From an uncultured Eubacterium sp. (GTDB lineage Bacteria; Bacillota; Clostridia; Lachnospirales; Lachnospiraceae): a stretch of 64,000 nt of DNA. The position numbers were made by a program, and so were the translations under genes. The notes below the pieces were generated by a model. The model made no database searches, was not told the DNA's origin, and worked only from the letters and a program-made list of their open reading frames with translations. Location of the stretch: assembly GCA_910584595.1 (NCBI GenBank), contig CAJUBQ010000011.1, positions 1-64,000 on the forward strand, given 5' to 3'. Below, piece after piece: positions 56,462 to 64,000 of the stretch (its first letter is position 1; each line of letters begins with the position of its first letter).

Positions 56462-57445
56462 ATGAATAAAGAAGAATTACATCGTGTTATAGGAGAGCAA
56501 CAGCCTAATATATGCCAAGTGGTTGCAGTCAAAGATAGCAACATTATTTATAGTGATACTTGGAATGATTTCAAACAAGATGATAATGTTCATATTGCTT
56601 CGGTAACAAAAAGCATTATAGCCATACTTATAGGAATTGCTATTGACAAAGGTATGATTAAAAGTATTCATCAAAAAGTATTGGACTTTTTCCCTGACTA
56701 TGTGATTAAAAGAGGAGAAAAGACCATACACGATATTACTTTATATCATTTGCTTACGATGACCGCACCGTATAAATTCAAGTCGGAGCCTTGGACAAAA
56801 GTATGTATGAGTGAGGATTGGACAAAGGCAGTTCTTGATTTGCTCGGCGGTAAAAGCGATATTATAGGTGAGTTTAAGTATTCAACACTCGGTATACATA
56901 TATTGAGTACAATAATAACCAAAGTAAGCAATATGCCAACATTGGAATTTGCCAATAAATATTTATTTAAGCCCCTTGGAATAAAGAACAGACATCTTTA
57001 CACAGTAAAAAACAAAGAGGAACATATTGGCTTTGTAACTTCAAAAGAACCTAAAGAAAACGGTTGGTTTTGTGATAACAAAGGAACAGTTACTTCGGGT
57101 TTTGGCTTGTGTTTATCAGCAGAAGATATGGCGAAAATAGGACAAATGTGCCTTGATAAAGGAATGTATGATAACAAAAGAATTGTATCTTCTGAATGGA
57201 TTGAAAAGATAACAACACCATATTTAACTACTGATGAAAAATTTGGATTTATGCAATATGGATTTTTGTGGTGGATTATAGATAGTGAAAAGAAAATATA
57301 TTCTGCAATCGGCGATAGCGGAAATGTAATATATGTTAATACCGAAAAAAATATCGTTATATCCGTTACGGCAACTTTCAAACCTTTGGTATTTGATAGG
57401 GTTCAGTTTATAAGAGAATATATCGAGCCATTTGTTTTAGGATGA
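56462..57445 (+). CDS. serine hydrolase (beta-lactamase class C-like)
   Basis: A 327-aa protein of the beta-lactamase/PBP-like family. The catalytic S47-V-T-K50 (SxxK) is followed by a YST (YxN-like) at about 139-141 and a C-terminal GDSGN. No signal peptide is visible, so it acts in the cytoplasm and is unlikely to be a true beta-lactamase; esterase or peptidase activity is more plausible. The gene is more AT-rich than its neighbours, a sign of separate transfer. TATAAT lies about 35 bases upstream. Confidence 0.82.
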   Translation: MNKEELHRVIGEQQPNICQVVAVKDSNIIYSDTWNDFKQDDNVHIASVTKSIIAILIGIAIDKGMIKSIHQKVLDFFPDYVIKRGEKTIHDITLYHLLTMTAPYKFKSEPWTKVCMSEDWTKAVLDLLGGKSDIIGEFKYSTLGIHILSTIITKVSNMPTLEFANKYLFKPLGIKNRHLYTVKNKEEHIGFVTSKEPKENGWFCDNKGTVTSGFGLCLSAEDMAKIGQMCLDKGMYDNKRIVSSEWIEKITTPYLTTDEKFGFMQYGFLWWIIDSEKKIYSAIGDSGNVIYVNTEKNIVISVTATFKPLVFDRVQFIREYIEPFVLG

Positions 57446-57501
57446 CAAATTCTGATTTATCAATTCATAAAGTTTTGAAATAAAAAGAATATTGTAACCC
57501 G

Positions 57502-57530
57502 GAGATGTTGATTATCAGCATCTCTTTTTT
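57502..57530 (+). terminator. Rho-independent terminator
   Basis: GAGATG..TGA and TCA..CATCTC with a TTA loop, followed by TTTTTT. Confidence 0.72.
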
Positions 57531-57553
57531 ATATCAAAAAGGAGGTATATAGT

Positions 57554-57664
57554 ATGGGATGGTTGATAGGTATCCTTAGTTTTATAGGCGGCAGCGTGTT
57601 TGGCGTTGTTTTTATGTGTATGTTTCAGATTAACCGAACTTACAGAAATAAGCGCTCGGAGTAA
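57554..57664 (+). CDS. small membrane protein (DUF3789-like)
   Basis: A 36-aa protein with an AAAGGAGGT ribosome binding site: MGWLIGILSFIGGSVFGVVFMCMFQINRTYRNK. One membrane helix with small-residue packing and the terminal FQINR fits the DUF3789 family of tiny membrane proteins in Firmicutes prophages and elements. Too short for most gene callers. Confidence 0.72.
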   Translation: MGWLIGILSFIGGSVFGVVFMCMFQINRTYRNKRSE

Positions 57665-57699
57665 ACATTTGCAGTAAGAATGCTCTTTTCTCCAGCTTT

Positions 57700-59360
57700 G
57701 ACGCTTAAAAAATTTTTCGTAAAAAAACCTCCCATTTTATGGGAAAATACGAGATAATAGAATTAACCACAAAACTATTTTTTCGCACACCCATAAAAGA
57801 GAGGAGGTTTTACAATGAAGCAAGAATAGAAATCAGAAGAAAAGAAGCCAGAGAACACCTGGAACAGTTTCGCCTTGCCTGTGAATTAGCTAAGCTGATC
57901 AGGCACTGTTTCCCAGAACTTTTGCCATTATTAAAACAAATCCCAGATCCCCGGCATCAGAGTTATATCACATACCCTGGTGTGATACTTCTTATGACCC
58001 GTATTCTTTCTTCTCTATTTTACATCAACAGCATGCGTAAGACAAGCGAAGAATTCAATTCGGAGATAATGGTAAAAAATATCTGGATGTTATGTAAAGA
58101 AGAGCCTGCTGTGGAGGAATTGCCTTATTGGGAAACCATCAACCGGTATCTGGAACGATTGGAGCCGGATAAACTACAGGACGTCATTCATTGTCTTTGC
58201 CGCAGGTTACTGAAAAGCCGGGCATTTGAAGGTATGCGCGTGAGGGGAAAATACTGGCAGGTTATCATAGACGGGACACAGCTTTACAGTACCCAGGGGG
58301 AATTGGACGGGAAGAGCCTGCACCGGACGCATAACAGAGGGACGGAAAGAGAATACCAGGAGAACTATTATTATGTGTTGGAGGCGAAACTGGTGCTGCA
58401 TCCGAAAATCCTGATAAGTATCCAGACGGAATTTGTAGATAATGAAGATGGAAAAGAGATGACGAAACAGGACTGTGAAAGGAAAGCCTGCTGGCGTTTG
58501 ATGGAAAAGCTGAAAAAAGCATTTCCAAGGCTGCCCATCTGCCTGTGCGGGGATAGTTTGTACGCATGTGAAGGCTTCTTTGAAAGATGCAGGAGAAAAA
58601 ACTGGCGGTATATTGTACGATATAAAGAAGGGAGTATCCCAAGCATTGCAGGGGAATACAGGAAACTGAAAAGATTGGAAAAGAATTACCAGGAAGGGAT
58701 TTGGGCGACAGGGAAAAACTGGTATGATTATGTAACAGATATTGATTATAAAGGATATAAGTTAAACTTGGCGGAATATGTGGAAAGCAGGGAGCATATA
58801 TGCAAAAAGGGGAAGAAAAAAGGGGAAATACAAACAAAGCGGAAAGAATTCTGGTTCCTGACGGATTTGCCAGTCACAAGAAAAAATGTAACCGATCTGA
58901 TAGAACGAGGAAGGATGAGATGGAAAATAGAAAATGAGGGATTCAATGCGCAGAAAAAACATGGATACAGCCTGGAGCATCTGTACAGCAAGAATTATCA
59001 AGCGTTGAAAAACCATTATTATCTGCTGCAGATTGGGCATATGATAAGCCAGTGTATGGAGACGTGGGAAAAGATATGGAAGAAAGTGAAGCAGAGTATG
59101 GAGCAGAAACACAGGCGACTACTGGAATCCATGAAAGAAACACCGCTGGAAGAACATAAGGAAGAGATGGAGAGAAAGATACAAATACGGTTTATATAGA
59201 AGCAGTTAAGAAAAGGTGGTGGTAAAGAAACAGGTGAAAAACAAAAAGAAGAAAAACAAGGCCTAGGGATTTTATTGTTTAAAATAAGGATAGATTGTCA
59301 ATTTAGTATAAAAAATAGAATTCCATTTGCCTTGGGAGAGTAAATATAAATTTAAGCGTC
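57700..59360 (+). mobile_element. IS element (IS4-like), ends tentative
   Basis: A transposase gene (57739-59199) is flanked by 10-bp perfect inverted repeats GACGCTTAAA (57700-57709) and TTTAAGCGTC (59351-59360), giving about 1.66 kb. Beyond 10 bp the ends match only partly, and no clear target duplication was found, so the ends are not certain. The right end lies 25 bases before backbone promoter C, so the insertion sits directly behind the upstream boundary of that operon. Confidence 0.5.
57739..59199 (+). CDS. DDE transposase, IS4-like
   Basis: A 486-aa transposase. Candidate catalytic acids are D in VIIDGTQLYS (about residue 177), D in LCGDSLYACEGF (about 274) and E in MRWKIENEGFNAQKKHGYSLEHLYS (about 400), the latter with the Y(2)R(3)E(6)K-like spacing of the IS4 group. 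Start is a problem: the ATG at 57739 has no ribosome binding site, while GAGAGGAGG at 57800-57807 precedes an ATG at 57815 that is out of frame and stops after four codons. A one-base indel or a programmed -1 shift there would be needed for normal translation. Confidence 0.8.
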   Translation: MGKYEIIELTTKLFFRTPIKERRFYNEARIEIRRKEAREHLEQFRLACELAKLIRHCFPELLPLLKQIPDPRHQSYITYPGVILLMTRILSSLFYINSMRKTSEEFNSEIMVKNIWMLCKEEPAVEELPYWETINRYLERLEPDKLQDVIHCLCRRLLKSRAFEGMRVRGKYWQVIIDGTQLYSTQGELDGKSLHRTHNRGTEREYQENYYYVLEAKLVLHPKILISIQTEFVDNEDGKEMTKQDCERKACWRLMEKLKKAFPRLPICLCGDSLYACEGFFERCRRKNWRYIVRYKEGSIPSIAGEYRKLKRLEKNYQEGIWATGKNWYDYVTDIDYKGYKLNLAEYVESREHICKKGKKKGEIQTKRKEFWFLTDLPVTRKNVTDLIERGRMRWKIENEGFNAQKKHGYSLEHLYSKNYQALKNHYYLLQIGHMISQCMETWEKIWKKVKQSMEQKHRRLLESMKETPLEEHKEEMERKIQIRFI

Positions 59361-59384
59361 GGTGCTGTCTTTTCTCCTGGTGGA

Positions 59385-59413
59385 TTGACTATTGCAAATA
59401 AATCTGTTATAAT
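59385..59413 (+). promoter_or_regulatory. backbone operon promoter C
   Basis: TTGACT at 59385-59390 and TATAAT at 59408-59413, 17-base spacer, preceded like promoter B by TGGA and followed by ATTG in the spacer. Confidence 0.88.
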
Positions 59414-59416
59414 ATT

Positions 59417-59507
59417 TACATCAGTATCAAGTTTGGCTACGGCTAAACACAGTTTAACAGAGTTTATCAAAGTGTCATTTGCAATTTTGCAGATGGCACT
59501 TTTTTTG
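59417..59507 (+). ncRNA. conserved leader RNA, copy C (hairpin plus terminator)
   Basis: ACATCAGTATCAAG leads into hairpin 1 GTTTGGC-TACG-GCTAAAC (59431-59448), 18 bases after the -10 box. A 22-base linker follows, then the terminator stem (59471-59500; AGTGTCATTTGCAA against TTGCAGATGGCACT) and T7. The recombination operon begins 107 bases later. Confidence 0.78.
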
Positions 59508-59613
59508 TTTTCCGGCCAATTCATTTGGGCATAAGCCAGCAGTCTTTCGGGATTGCTGGCTTTTGTTATATATCAAGGCGGCAATCCCGCCAGAAAAGAA
59601 AGGAGCATGAAAT

Positions 59614-60756
59614 ATGCAAAAACAATGTCAGGATGGTTTCTACACCACATTCAGTTCCTATCCCTTTATGCTGGATTATCACAAGGAGCAGTCCAAGAAC
59701 AGCCGCTGGGTGAAAGCCAGGGTCAGTGACCTTGAAATTCAGCCGCTGGGCAAAGGCTCTGCCCTGAGCACTGATCTGCCGGCATTTGCGTCAGGAACCA
59801 CACAGGACGCTGTGGATGACACAGCAAACAATCTCGGCCTGGCCATGCGTGTTGACGGGGAACTCTTCCCCATGCGCATGACAGCCTACAAAAGCCTTTT
59901 GGACAGGGCAAAAATCGGTGGCACGGCGCTCCCTAAACTGAGCCGTGAAGTGCTGGCGGAGGTGTTAAACGCCTGCCTGCGTCTTTATTCAGCGGATGCA
60001 CTTTTGCTGATTCGTGATGAAAAAGTTGCGGCGGTTCATTCCGGGGATGCTGTTGATTATTCAGTGCTACCGATTGATGAGCTGCTCACTGCTCTGAAGA
60101 CAAAGCTGGATGCCCGTTTTTCAGGAAACGAGTTTGAGTCCGGCTACTGTGACCATGCGATGGTAAGCGCAGCATGGACGATGCCAGATCAAAAAGAGGA
60201 TTTGCTAGGAGCGTACACAAAGCTGCTGGATTCCCAAGGAAAAACGGCTATGGCTTCCAAACTGACTCCGGGTGTCCGTTTTATGAGTTCGGATACTGGA
60301 GTGGCTTCAGCAAAGGTCTCAGCCCTACTGGTGAGCGGAAAGCGTTCTATCCATATCGGGGGCTGCATCGCAGTTGACCACAGGCATCAGTCCAAGGTTT
60401 CCGACTTTGATACAGCGTTGGATCAGCTGTTTGCCCAATTCGGGGATAGCATTGCCAAACTGCAGAAACTGCTGGAGATCCATTTGGATTATCCGGTAAA
60501 CGCTATGACCAGGGTATGTAAAAAACTTAGTCTGCCAAAAAAGGCTGCAGTCGAAGCTATCGCCATGTACGAGATGGCATACGGAGGCGGCCCGGCGACA
60601 GCCCATGACGTATTTCTTGCTATGCAGGAGATCCCGTTTATTTTGAGGACTGAAAACACGCCGGAAAGTAAGATGCTGGTCATAGAAGAAAATATGGCTC
60701 GTGCGCTTTCATTCAGATGGAGTGATTACGACCTTGCAAAGGCGGTGAGTTACTGA
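59614..60756 (+). CDS. DUF932/DUF945-like element protein (tentative)
   Basis: A 380-aa cytosolic protein (MQKQCQDGFYTTFSSYPFM...). It is placed directly before a YqaJ exonuclease, where DUF932-type proteins (plasmid and phage-like, sometimes called DUF945) usually sit. Features include LLLIRDEKVAAVHSGDAVDYSVLPIDELL and SSDTGVASAKVSALLVSGKRSIHIGGCI. DUF932 relatives are thought to handle single-strand annealing or template switching together with exonucleases; that role is inferred. Start behind AAAGGAGCATG. Confidence 0.6.
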   Translation: MQKQCQDGFYTTFSSYPFMLDYHKEQSKNSRWVKARVSDLEIQPLGKGSALSTDLPAFASGTTQDAVDDTANNLGLAMRVDGELFPMRMTAYKSLLDRAKIGGTALPKLSREVLAEVLNACLRLYSADALLLIRDEKVAAVHSGDAVDYSVLPIDELLTALKTKLDARFSGNEFESGYCDHAMVSAAWTMPDQKEDLLGAYTKLLDSQGKTAMASKLTPGVRFMSSDTGVASAKVSALLVSGKRSIHIGGCIAVDHRHQSKVSDFDTALDQLFAQFGDSIAKLQKLLEIHLDYPVNAMTRVCKKLSLPKKAAVEAIAMYEMAYGGGPATAHDVFLAMQEIPFILRTENTPESKMLVIEENMARALSFRWSDYDLAKAVSY

Positions 60757-61793
60757 TGGCAAAACCGATTGTTCTTTGTGATACCGCAGGTATGACGAAT
60801 GACAGATGGCTGGAATGCCGTATGCACGGCCCCAAAGGGGATATTCCCTATACCGTGGGTGGAAGCGATGTTGCAGCTATTTTTGGTGTATCACCATGGA
60901 CGACTCCGCTGGAGCTGTGGAAAATCAAAAAAGGGCAAATGAAGCCTGCAAAAAAAGCCAATGCCAATCAATTGCAAATGGGACATCTTTTAGAGCCGGT
61001 TGCTGCCTATTGGTATGGTGCAAAGACAGGCAATACCGTTACAGAAGACACGAATCTGTATCAGCACGCAGATCATCCTTACGCCCTTGCCAATTTCGAC
61101 CGGCGCTTTACACGGGCGTCCGATAACGAACCGGGAATTTTGGAGTGTAAAAGCTGTACTTATCACAAAGCGGATGAGTGGGCAGATGGAGCGATTCCGC
61201 TCTACTATGAACTGCAGCTGAGGTTTTATCTTGCGGTAGCGGATGTGAACATTGGCGCTTTTTCTGCCGTTTGGGGAAATAATCCGGACAATGATCTGGC
61301 AATGCCTGAGATTATTCGTGATAAGGCGAAGGAGGATATGATCTTTGAACGCCTGGACGAATGGATCTGGAGCCTTGAGAATGATAAACCCCCGACAATG
61401 GCGGATGTTGCACCAAAGCTTGCTTTGGAGTCACTGGCAAGGATTTATGGTGCAAGTCAGGCGGGACTTCCAACAATAGAGTTTTCCCGCAAGTATGAAT
61501 CGCCCTTGCGCAGAATTGCAATGCTTCAAGGGAAAATCTCTGAATGCAACAGAGAAATCAAAACATATGAAAAGGAGATTGAAGCACATAGTGTGCGAAT
61601 TGCCGAAGTCATGAAGGAGCATGAGCATGGCGTCTTGGAGACGACCAGCGATAAGCTTCTGATTGATTTTGTGACAAAAACAACCCGCAGGCCCGATTCC
61701 AAAGCCTTGAAGGAAAAATACCCGGCAATTTATACTGATGTTCTAAAAGCATCGGAAAGCCGCAAGGTAAAGGTGTCGGTCCAGCCAATTTAG
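60756..61793 (+). CDS. YqaJ-family exonuclease
   Basis: A 345-aa PD-(D/E)XK nuclease. The YqaJ signature GGSDVAAIFGVSPW is at about 35-48, then E80 (GHLLEP), D115 (ANFDRR), E130-x-K132 (ILECKS) and Q154 (YELQLR), which complete the active site. A helical C-terminus (IAMLQGKISECNREIKTYEKEIEAH) follows. This is a lambda-exonuclease-like 5'-3' enzyme working with a recombinase in phage and element recombination. The ATG overlaps the previous stop, implying a complex with that product. Confidence 0.87.
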   Translation: MAKPIVLCDTAGMTNDRWLECRMHGPKGDIPYTVGGSDVAAIFGVSPWTTPLELWKIKKGQMKPAKKANANQLQMGHLLEPVAAYWYGAKTGNTVTEDTNLYQHADHPYALANFDRRFTRASDNEPGILECKSCTYHKADEWADGAIPLYYELQLRFYLAVADVNIGAFSAVWGNNPDNDLAMPEIIRDKAKEDMIFERLDEWIWSLENDKPPTMADVAPKLALESLARIYGASQAGLPTIEFSRKYESPLRRIAMLQGKISECNREIKTYEKEIEAHSVRIAEVMKEHEHGVLETTSDKLLIDFVTKTTRRPDSKALKEKYPAIYTDVLKASESRKVKVSVQPI

Positions 61794-61806
61794 AAAGGAG
61801 ACCATA

Positions 61807-62331
61807 ATGGAAAACATTTATTATGAAGGTTGGGAGCAGGAGTTGATTTATCAGTTCCTGCCATATGACAGGTGCAAAAAAAGGGCGTATATCTGCTCGC
61901 CGCTCAGTGCAGACACGAATGAAGGGATTGCACAGAACATGCAGGCGACAAGGGCGTATATGTTCTATGCCATGAAAAAGATGCGTATGAACGCAAGTGC
62001 GCCACATGCGTACCTCCCGATGATCCTTTGCGACAATATTCCATCTGATAGAGCGCTTGCCCTTCAGTTCGGTCTGGAACTGCTGAAAGGCAGCGATATC
62101 CTGCTGATATGCGGTAACCGGATCAGCAGTGGGATGCGTGGGGAAATTGCCCATGCAATCCGCCTGAAGATACCGATGATTGCTTTTGATGAGGGTGTAT
62201 ACCTGGAAGTACAAAAGGAACTGACAAAGCGTGACTGCGATAAGCGGAAAGTTCGCCTGGACAGGGAGAATTTCTTGATGGGTATCTCCGCTCCTTTGTC
62301 ATATCTTGAAAATGCGGAGATGTTCCGATGA
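61807..62331 (+). CDS. nucleoside 2-deoxyribosyltransferase-like small protein
   Basis: A 174-aa protein with KRAYICSPLSADTNEGIAQNMQATRAYMFYAM near the start and GLELLKGSDILLICGNRISSGMRGEIAHAIRLKIPMIAFDE later. The order (YI(A/C)SP.....N...A, then D-x-(L/V).(V/I).G...S.GM..E(I/L).(H/Y)A....IP) fits the DUF4406/nucleoside-deoxyribosyltransferase-like fold. The likely base-exchange residues need testing. It follows YqaJ by 13 bases behind AGAAAGGAG. Confidence 0.75.
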   Translation: MENIYYEGWEQELIYQFLPYDRCKKRAYICSPLSADTNEGIAQNMQATRAYMFYAMKKMRMNASAPHAYLPMILCDNIPSDRALALQFGLELLKGSDILLICGNRISSGMRGEIAHAIRLKIPMIAFDEGVYLEVQKELTKRDCDKRKVRLDRENFLMGISAPLSYLENAEMFR

Positions 62332-62358
62332 AAGACCAACTGGCTGCAGCTTCACAAA

Positions 62359-62399
62359 AAACTCCCGTTGTATCTTTGGATACGATTCGGGAGTTTTTT
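62359..62399 (+). terminator. Rho-independent terminator
   Basis: ACTCCCG(TTGTATC) pairs with (GATACGAT)CGGGAGT, followed by TTTTTT. It separates the recombination genes from the helicase gene. Confidence 0.82.
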
Positions 62400-62436
62400 G
62401 TATCTATAACACGACTCAGAGAAAGGAGTAAAAATT

Positions 62437-64000
62437 TTGCTATGTGAATTTGATAGGCTCATATATCCACAGAGTATTACGGCTGTTGATGCCAGCAGTT
62501 ATATGATTGCACTCTACCATCCATGTGAAAAGATCAAAGATAGCACAGGGAACACGGTTACGCAGGTGAAAGCAGTGGGATATTGCTTACCTACATCAAG
62601 CAATCTGCGCTACGACATGCTTGGGCATTGGAGTAAAAATCCCAAATTTGGCGTCCAGTTTGAAGTGGAGAGTTACAACGAAGTGGTAATACCGACGAAG
62701 GAAGGCATCATTGCCTATCTTTCTTCCGGGCAGATTAAAGGGATTGGTCCCAAGATAGCGGAGAAAATTTACGCAGTTTTTGGCCAGCAGTCACTGGAGG
62801 TACTGGATAAAGAACCGGAAAGGCTTCTTGCCATACCAGGTATCAGTGAGATAAAACTGAAAAAAATCTATGATTCTTATCTGGTTAATCGTGGCGCCCG
62901 GGATGTGGTGGCATTTCTGTCACCGCATGGCATTACGCCGAACCGAGCGGTACGCCTATACAAAGAGTATGGGGAAAAGACGATGGATATTGTAAAAAAC
63001 CATCCCTACCAGCTCTGCGACATGGCCGGGATTGGCTTCAAGACGGCAGACCATATTGCTATGAGCATGGGGTTTGACCAGCTATCGACTGAGCGTGTGG
63101 ATGAAGGACTCCTGTATACGCTGGCGGATGCGGAAGCTAAAGGGCATCTCTGTATGGAGAAACATGAGTTTGTGAAAGCTTGTCTAAAAATTCTGGATAC
63201 GCCTGCACTGACTTCAGAAATGGTGGCGAATCGCGCCGCAAGGCTGGTTTTCAGCGGACAGTTGGTGTCGTATCAGGGCAATGTGTATAGGGCAAAAACT
63301 GTACATGTGGAAGAACAACTTGCCTCCGCCATTCATCAGCAGATGAAGCACCGGAAGATGCACAGCTATGGGGATTTGGATGCCGCCATAGATGCAGAGG
63401 AGCAGAAGCTGAAAATGAAGTTTGCACCGGAGCAGCGCGAAGCGGTAAAGATGGCTCTGACGCAGGGACTTTCCATTATCACTGGTGGACCTGGAACAGG
63501 AAAGACTTTGATACAACGTGCCATTTTAGATATTTATCAAAAAAACAATCCCAAAAGTGAAATCTGCTGTTGTGCTCCTACGGGTAGGGCAGCAAGGAGG
63601 ATGGAGCAGGCAACCGGGGTTCCGGCTTCAACCGTTCATAAAGCCCTTGGGCTGATGGCGGATGAGGACGGAGACTATGATGGACCCGAAGCGCTTACTG
63701 CAGATCTGATTGTGGTAGATGAGATTTCCATGCTGGATGTTTATCTGGCCGGATATCTGTTTGATGCAGTGAAATATGGCGCACAGATGGTGCTGATTGG
63801 CGATGCAGATCAGCTACCCTCGGTGGGGCCCGGCGCAGTGCTCAGTGAGATGATTGCCAGCGGATGTATCCCAGTTGTGCGGTTGGACAAGGTATTTCGT
63901 CAGAATGCGGGAAGCCGCATCGCGACAAATGCGAAGCTGATCCGCCATGGGAATGTGGGTCTGGAGTATGGGGACGACTTTCAGTTTATCAATTCTCCCA
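62437..64000 (+). CDS. recD2: RecD2-like DNA helicase (runs off the window)
   Basis: At least 521 codons, open to the edge. It starts at TTG behind AAAGGAG; the ATG just after is out of frame. The N-terminal half carries helix-hairpin-helix motifs (GQIKGIGPKIAEKIY, LAIPGISEIKLKKIY, MAGIGFKTADHIA). The SF1B motor has Walker A GGPGTGKT (about 350), APTGRAARRM, VVDEISML and GDADQLPSVGPG. RecD2 unwinds DNA 5' to 3' in repair. An element-encoded copy beside YqaJ and SSB suggests a self-contained recombination kit. The C-terminal UvrD-like domain lies beyond 64000. Confidence 0.9.
   Translation, partial: MLCEFDRLIYPQSITAVDASSYMIALYHPCEKIKDSTGNTVTQVKAVGYCLPTSSNLRYDMLGHWSKNPKFGVQFEVESYNEVVIPTKEGIIAYLSSGQIKGIGPKIAEKIYAVFGQQSLEVLDKEPERLLAIPGISEIKLKKIYDSYLVNRGARDVVAFLSPHGITPNRAVRLYKEYGEKTMDIVKNHPYQLCDMAGIGFKTADHIAMSMGFDQLSTERVDEGLLYTLADAEAKGHLCMEKHEFVKACLKILDTPALTSEMVANRAARLVFSGQLVSYQGNVYRAKTVHVEEQLASAIHQQMKHRKMHSYGDLDAAIDAEEQKLKMKFAPEQREAVKMALTQGLSIITGGPGTGKTLIQRAILDIYQKNNPKSEICCCAPTGRAARRMEQATGVPASTVHKALGLMADEDGDYDGPEALTADLIVVDEISMLDVYLAGYLFDAVKYGAQMVLIGDADQLPSVGPGAVLSEMIASGCIPVVRLDKVFRQNAGSRIATNAKLIRHGNVGLEYGDDFQFINSP

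Noticed and set aside
56462..57445. True antibiotic beta-lactamase
   Set aside because: SxxK is present but there is no signal peptide and no KTG box in the normal place, so a periplasmic or secreted lactamase is unlikely.
58265..58837. 190-codon minus-strand frame inside the IS
   Set aside because: Antisense to the transposase; such frames are frequent in IS genes and no start signal is present.
1..64000. CRISPR array, tRNA or rRNA genes, and retron-like reverse transcriptase
   Set aside because: I looked for regularly spaced repeats, cloverleaf motifs, rRNA landmarks and YADD-type motifs and saw none.

Overview
The window reads as DNA from a gut-type Clostridia (Firmicutes, probably Lachnospiraceae or a close relative). 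This is inferred from strong AGGAGG ribosome binding sites, mid to low GC, ATGA-overlapped gene chains, and families typical of that group (class B sortase, Bce-type peptide modules, cysteine-rich KTR protein, AbiE, YqaJ, serine-recombinase DUF4368 tails). Almost everything is accessory DNA: a large mobile-element backbone carrying several nested insertions and decayed remnants of other elements. No tRNA, rRNA or CRISPR array was seen.

Layout. 0-12.8 kb holds cargo and remnants: an ABC exporter pair; a minus-strand AlbA_2/XRE/excisionase-like operon; a TetR regulon (hydrolase, TetR, three-gene ABC exporter, CDF cation transporter) whose three promoters share a 25-bp dyad; sortase B; a sigma-like factor; a membrane-anchored XRE regulator; and the tail of a large serine recombinase. 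12.9-23.1 kb is one tightly packed backbone operon of mostly unknown small proteins, with an N6-methylase-like protein, an accessory NAD-dependent DNA ligase interrupted by one in-frame TGA, a YodL-like protein and two YkgJ-type cysteine-cluster proteins. 23.2-42.2 kb is an insertion mosaic: a double-MerR regulator with its ABC exporter; fragments of a GC-rich mobilizable transposon (relaxase tail, integrase tail, MobC, a Pro/Ala-rich N-terminus); a TetR/flavodoxin/KTR group; XRE, GNAT, TrmO and MerR genes; a methyltransferase behind a leader-peptide attenuator; and a Bce-type RR-HK-ABC module. 42.4-54.8 kb returns to the backbone: zinc-ribbon protein, SSB, an AAA ATPase plus a metallopeptidase-like/VWA protein, and a string of unknown proteins ending in a DNA methyltransferase. 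54.8-59.4 kb carries an AbiE toxin-antitoxin pair, a serine hydrolase and an IS. 59.4 kb to the edge is a recombination module (DUF932/DUF945-like, YqaJ exonuclease, a small nucleotide-site protein, RecD2-like helicase running off the end).

How the parts fit. The three long backbone operons (starting at 13.3, 44.4 and 59.6 kb) each begin with the same arrangement: a -35/-10 promoter with a 17-bp spacer, a small RNA hairpin starting exactly 18 nt after the -10 box, an 18-22 nt linker, and a terminator of the form AGTGTC...GGCACT followed by T7. This repeated leader looks like a common transcription switch (processive antitermination, or short RNAs made from each site) and is the strongest candidate here for an undescribed system. 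Other leads are the AAA/VWA pair, the attenuator at 34.87-35.12 kb and the interrupted ligase.
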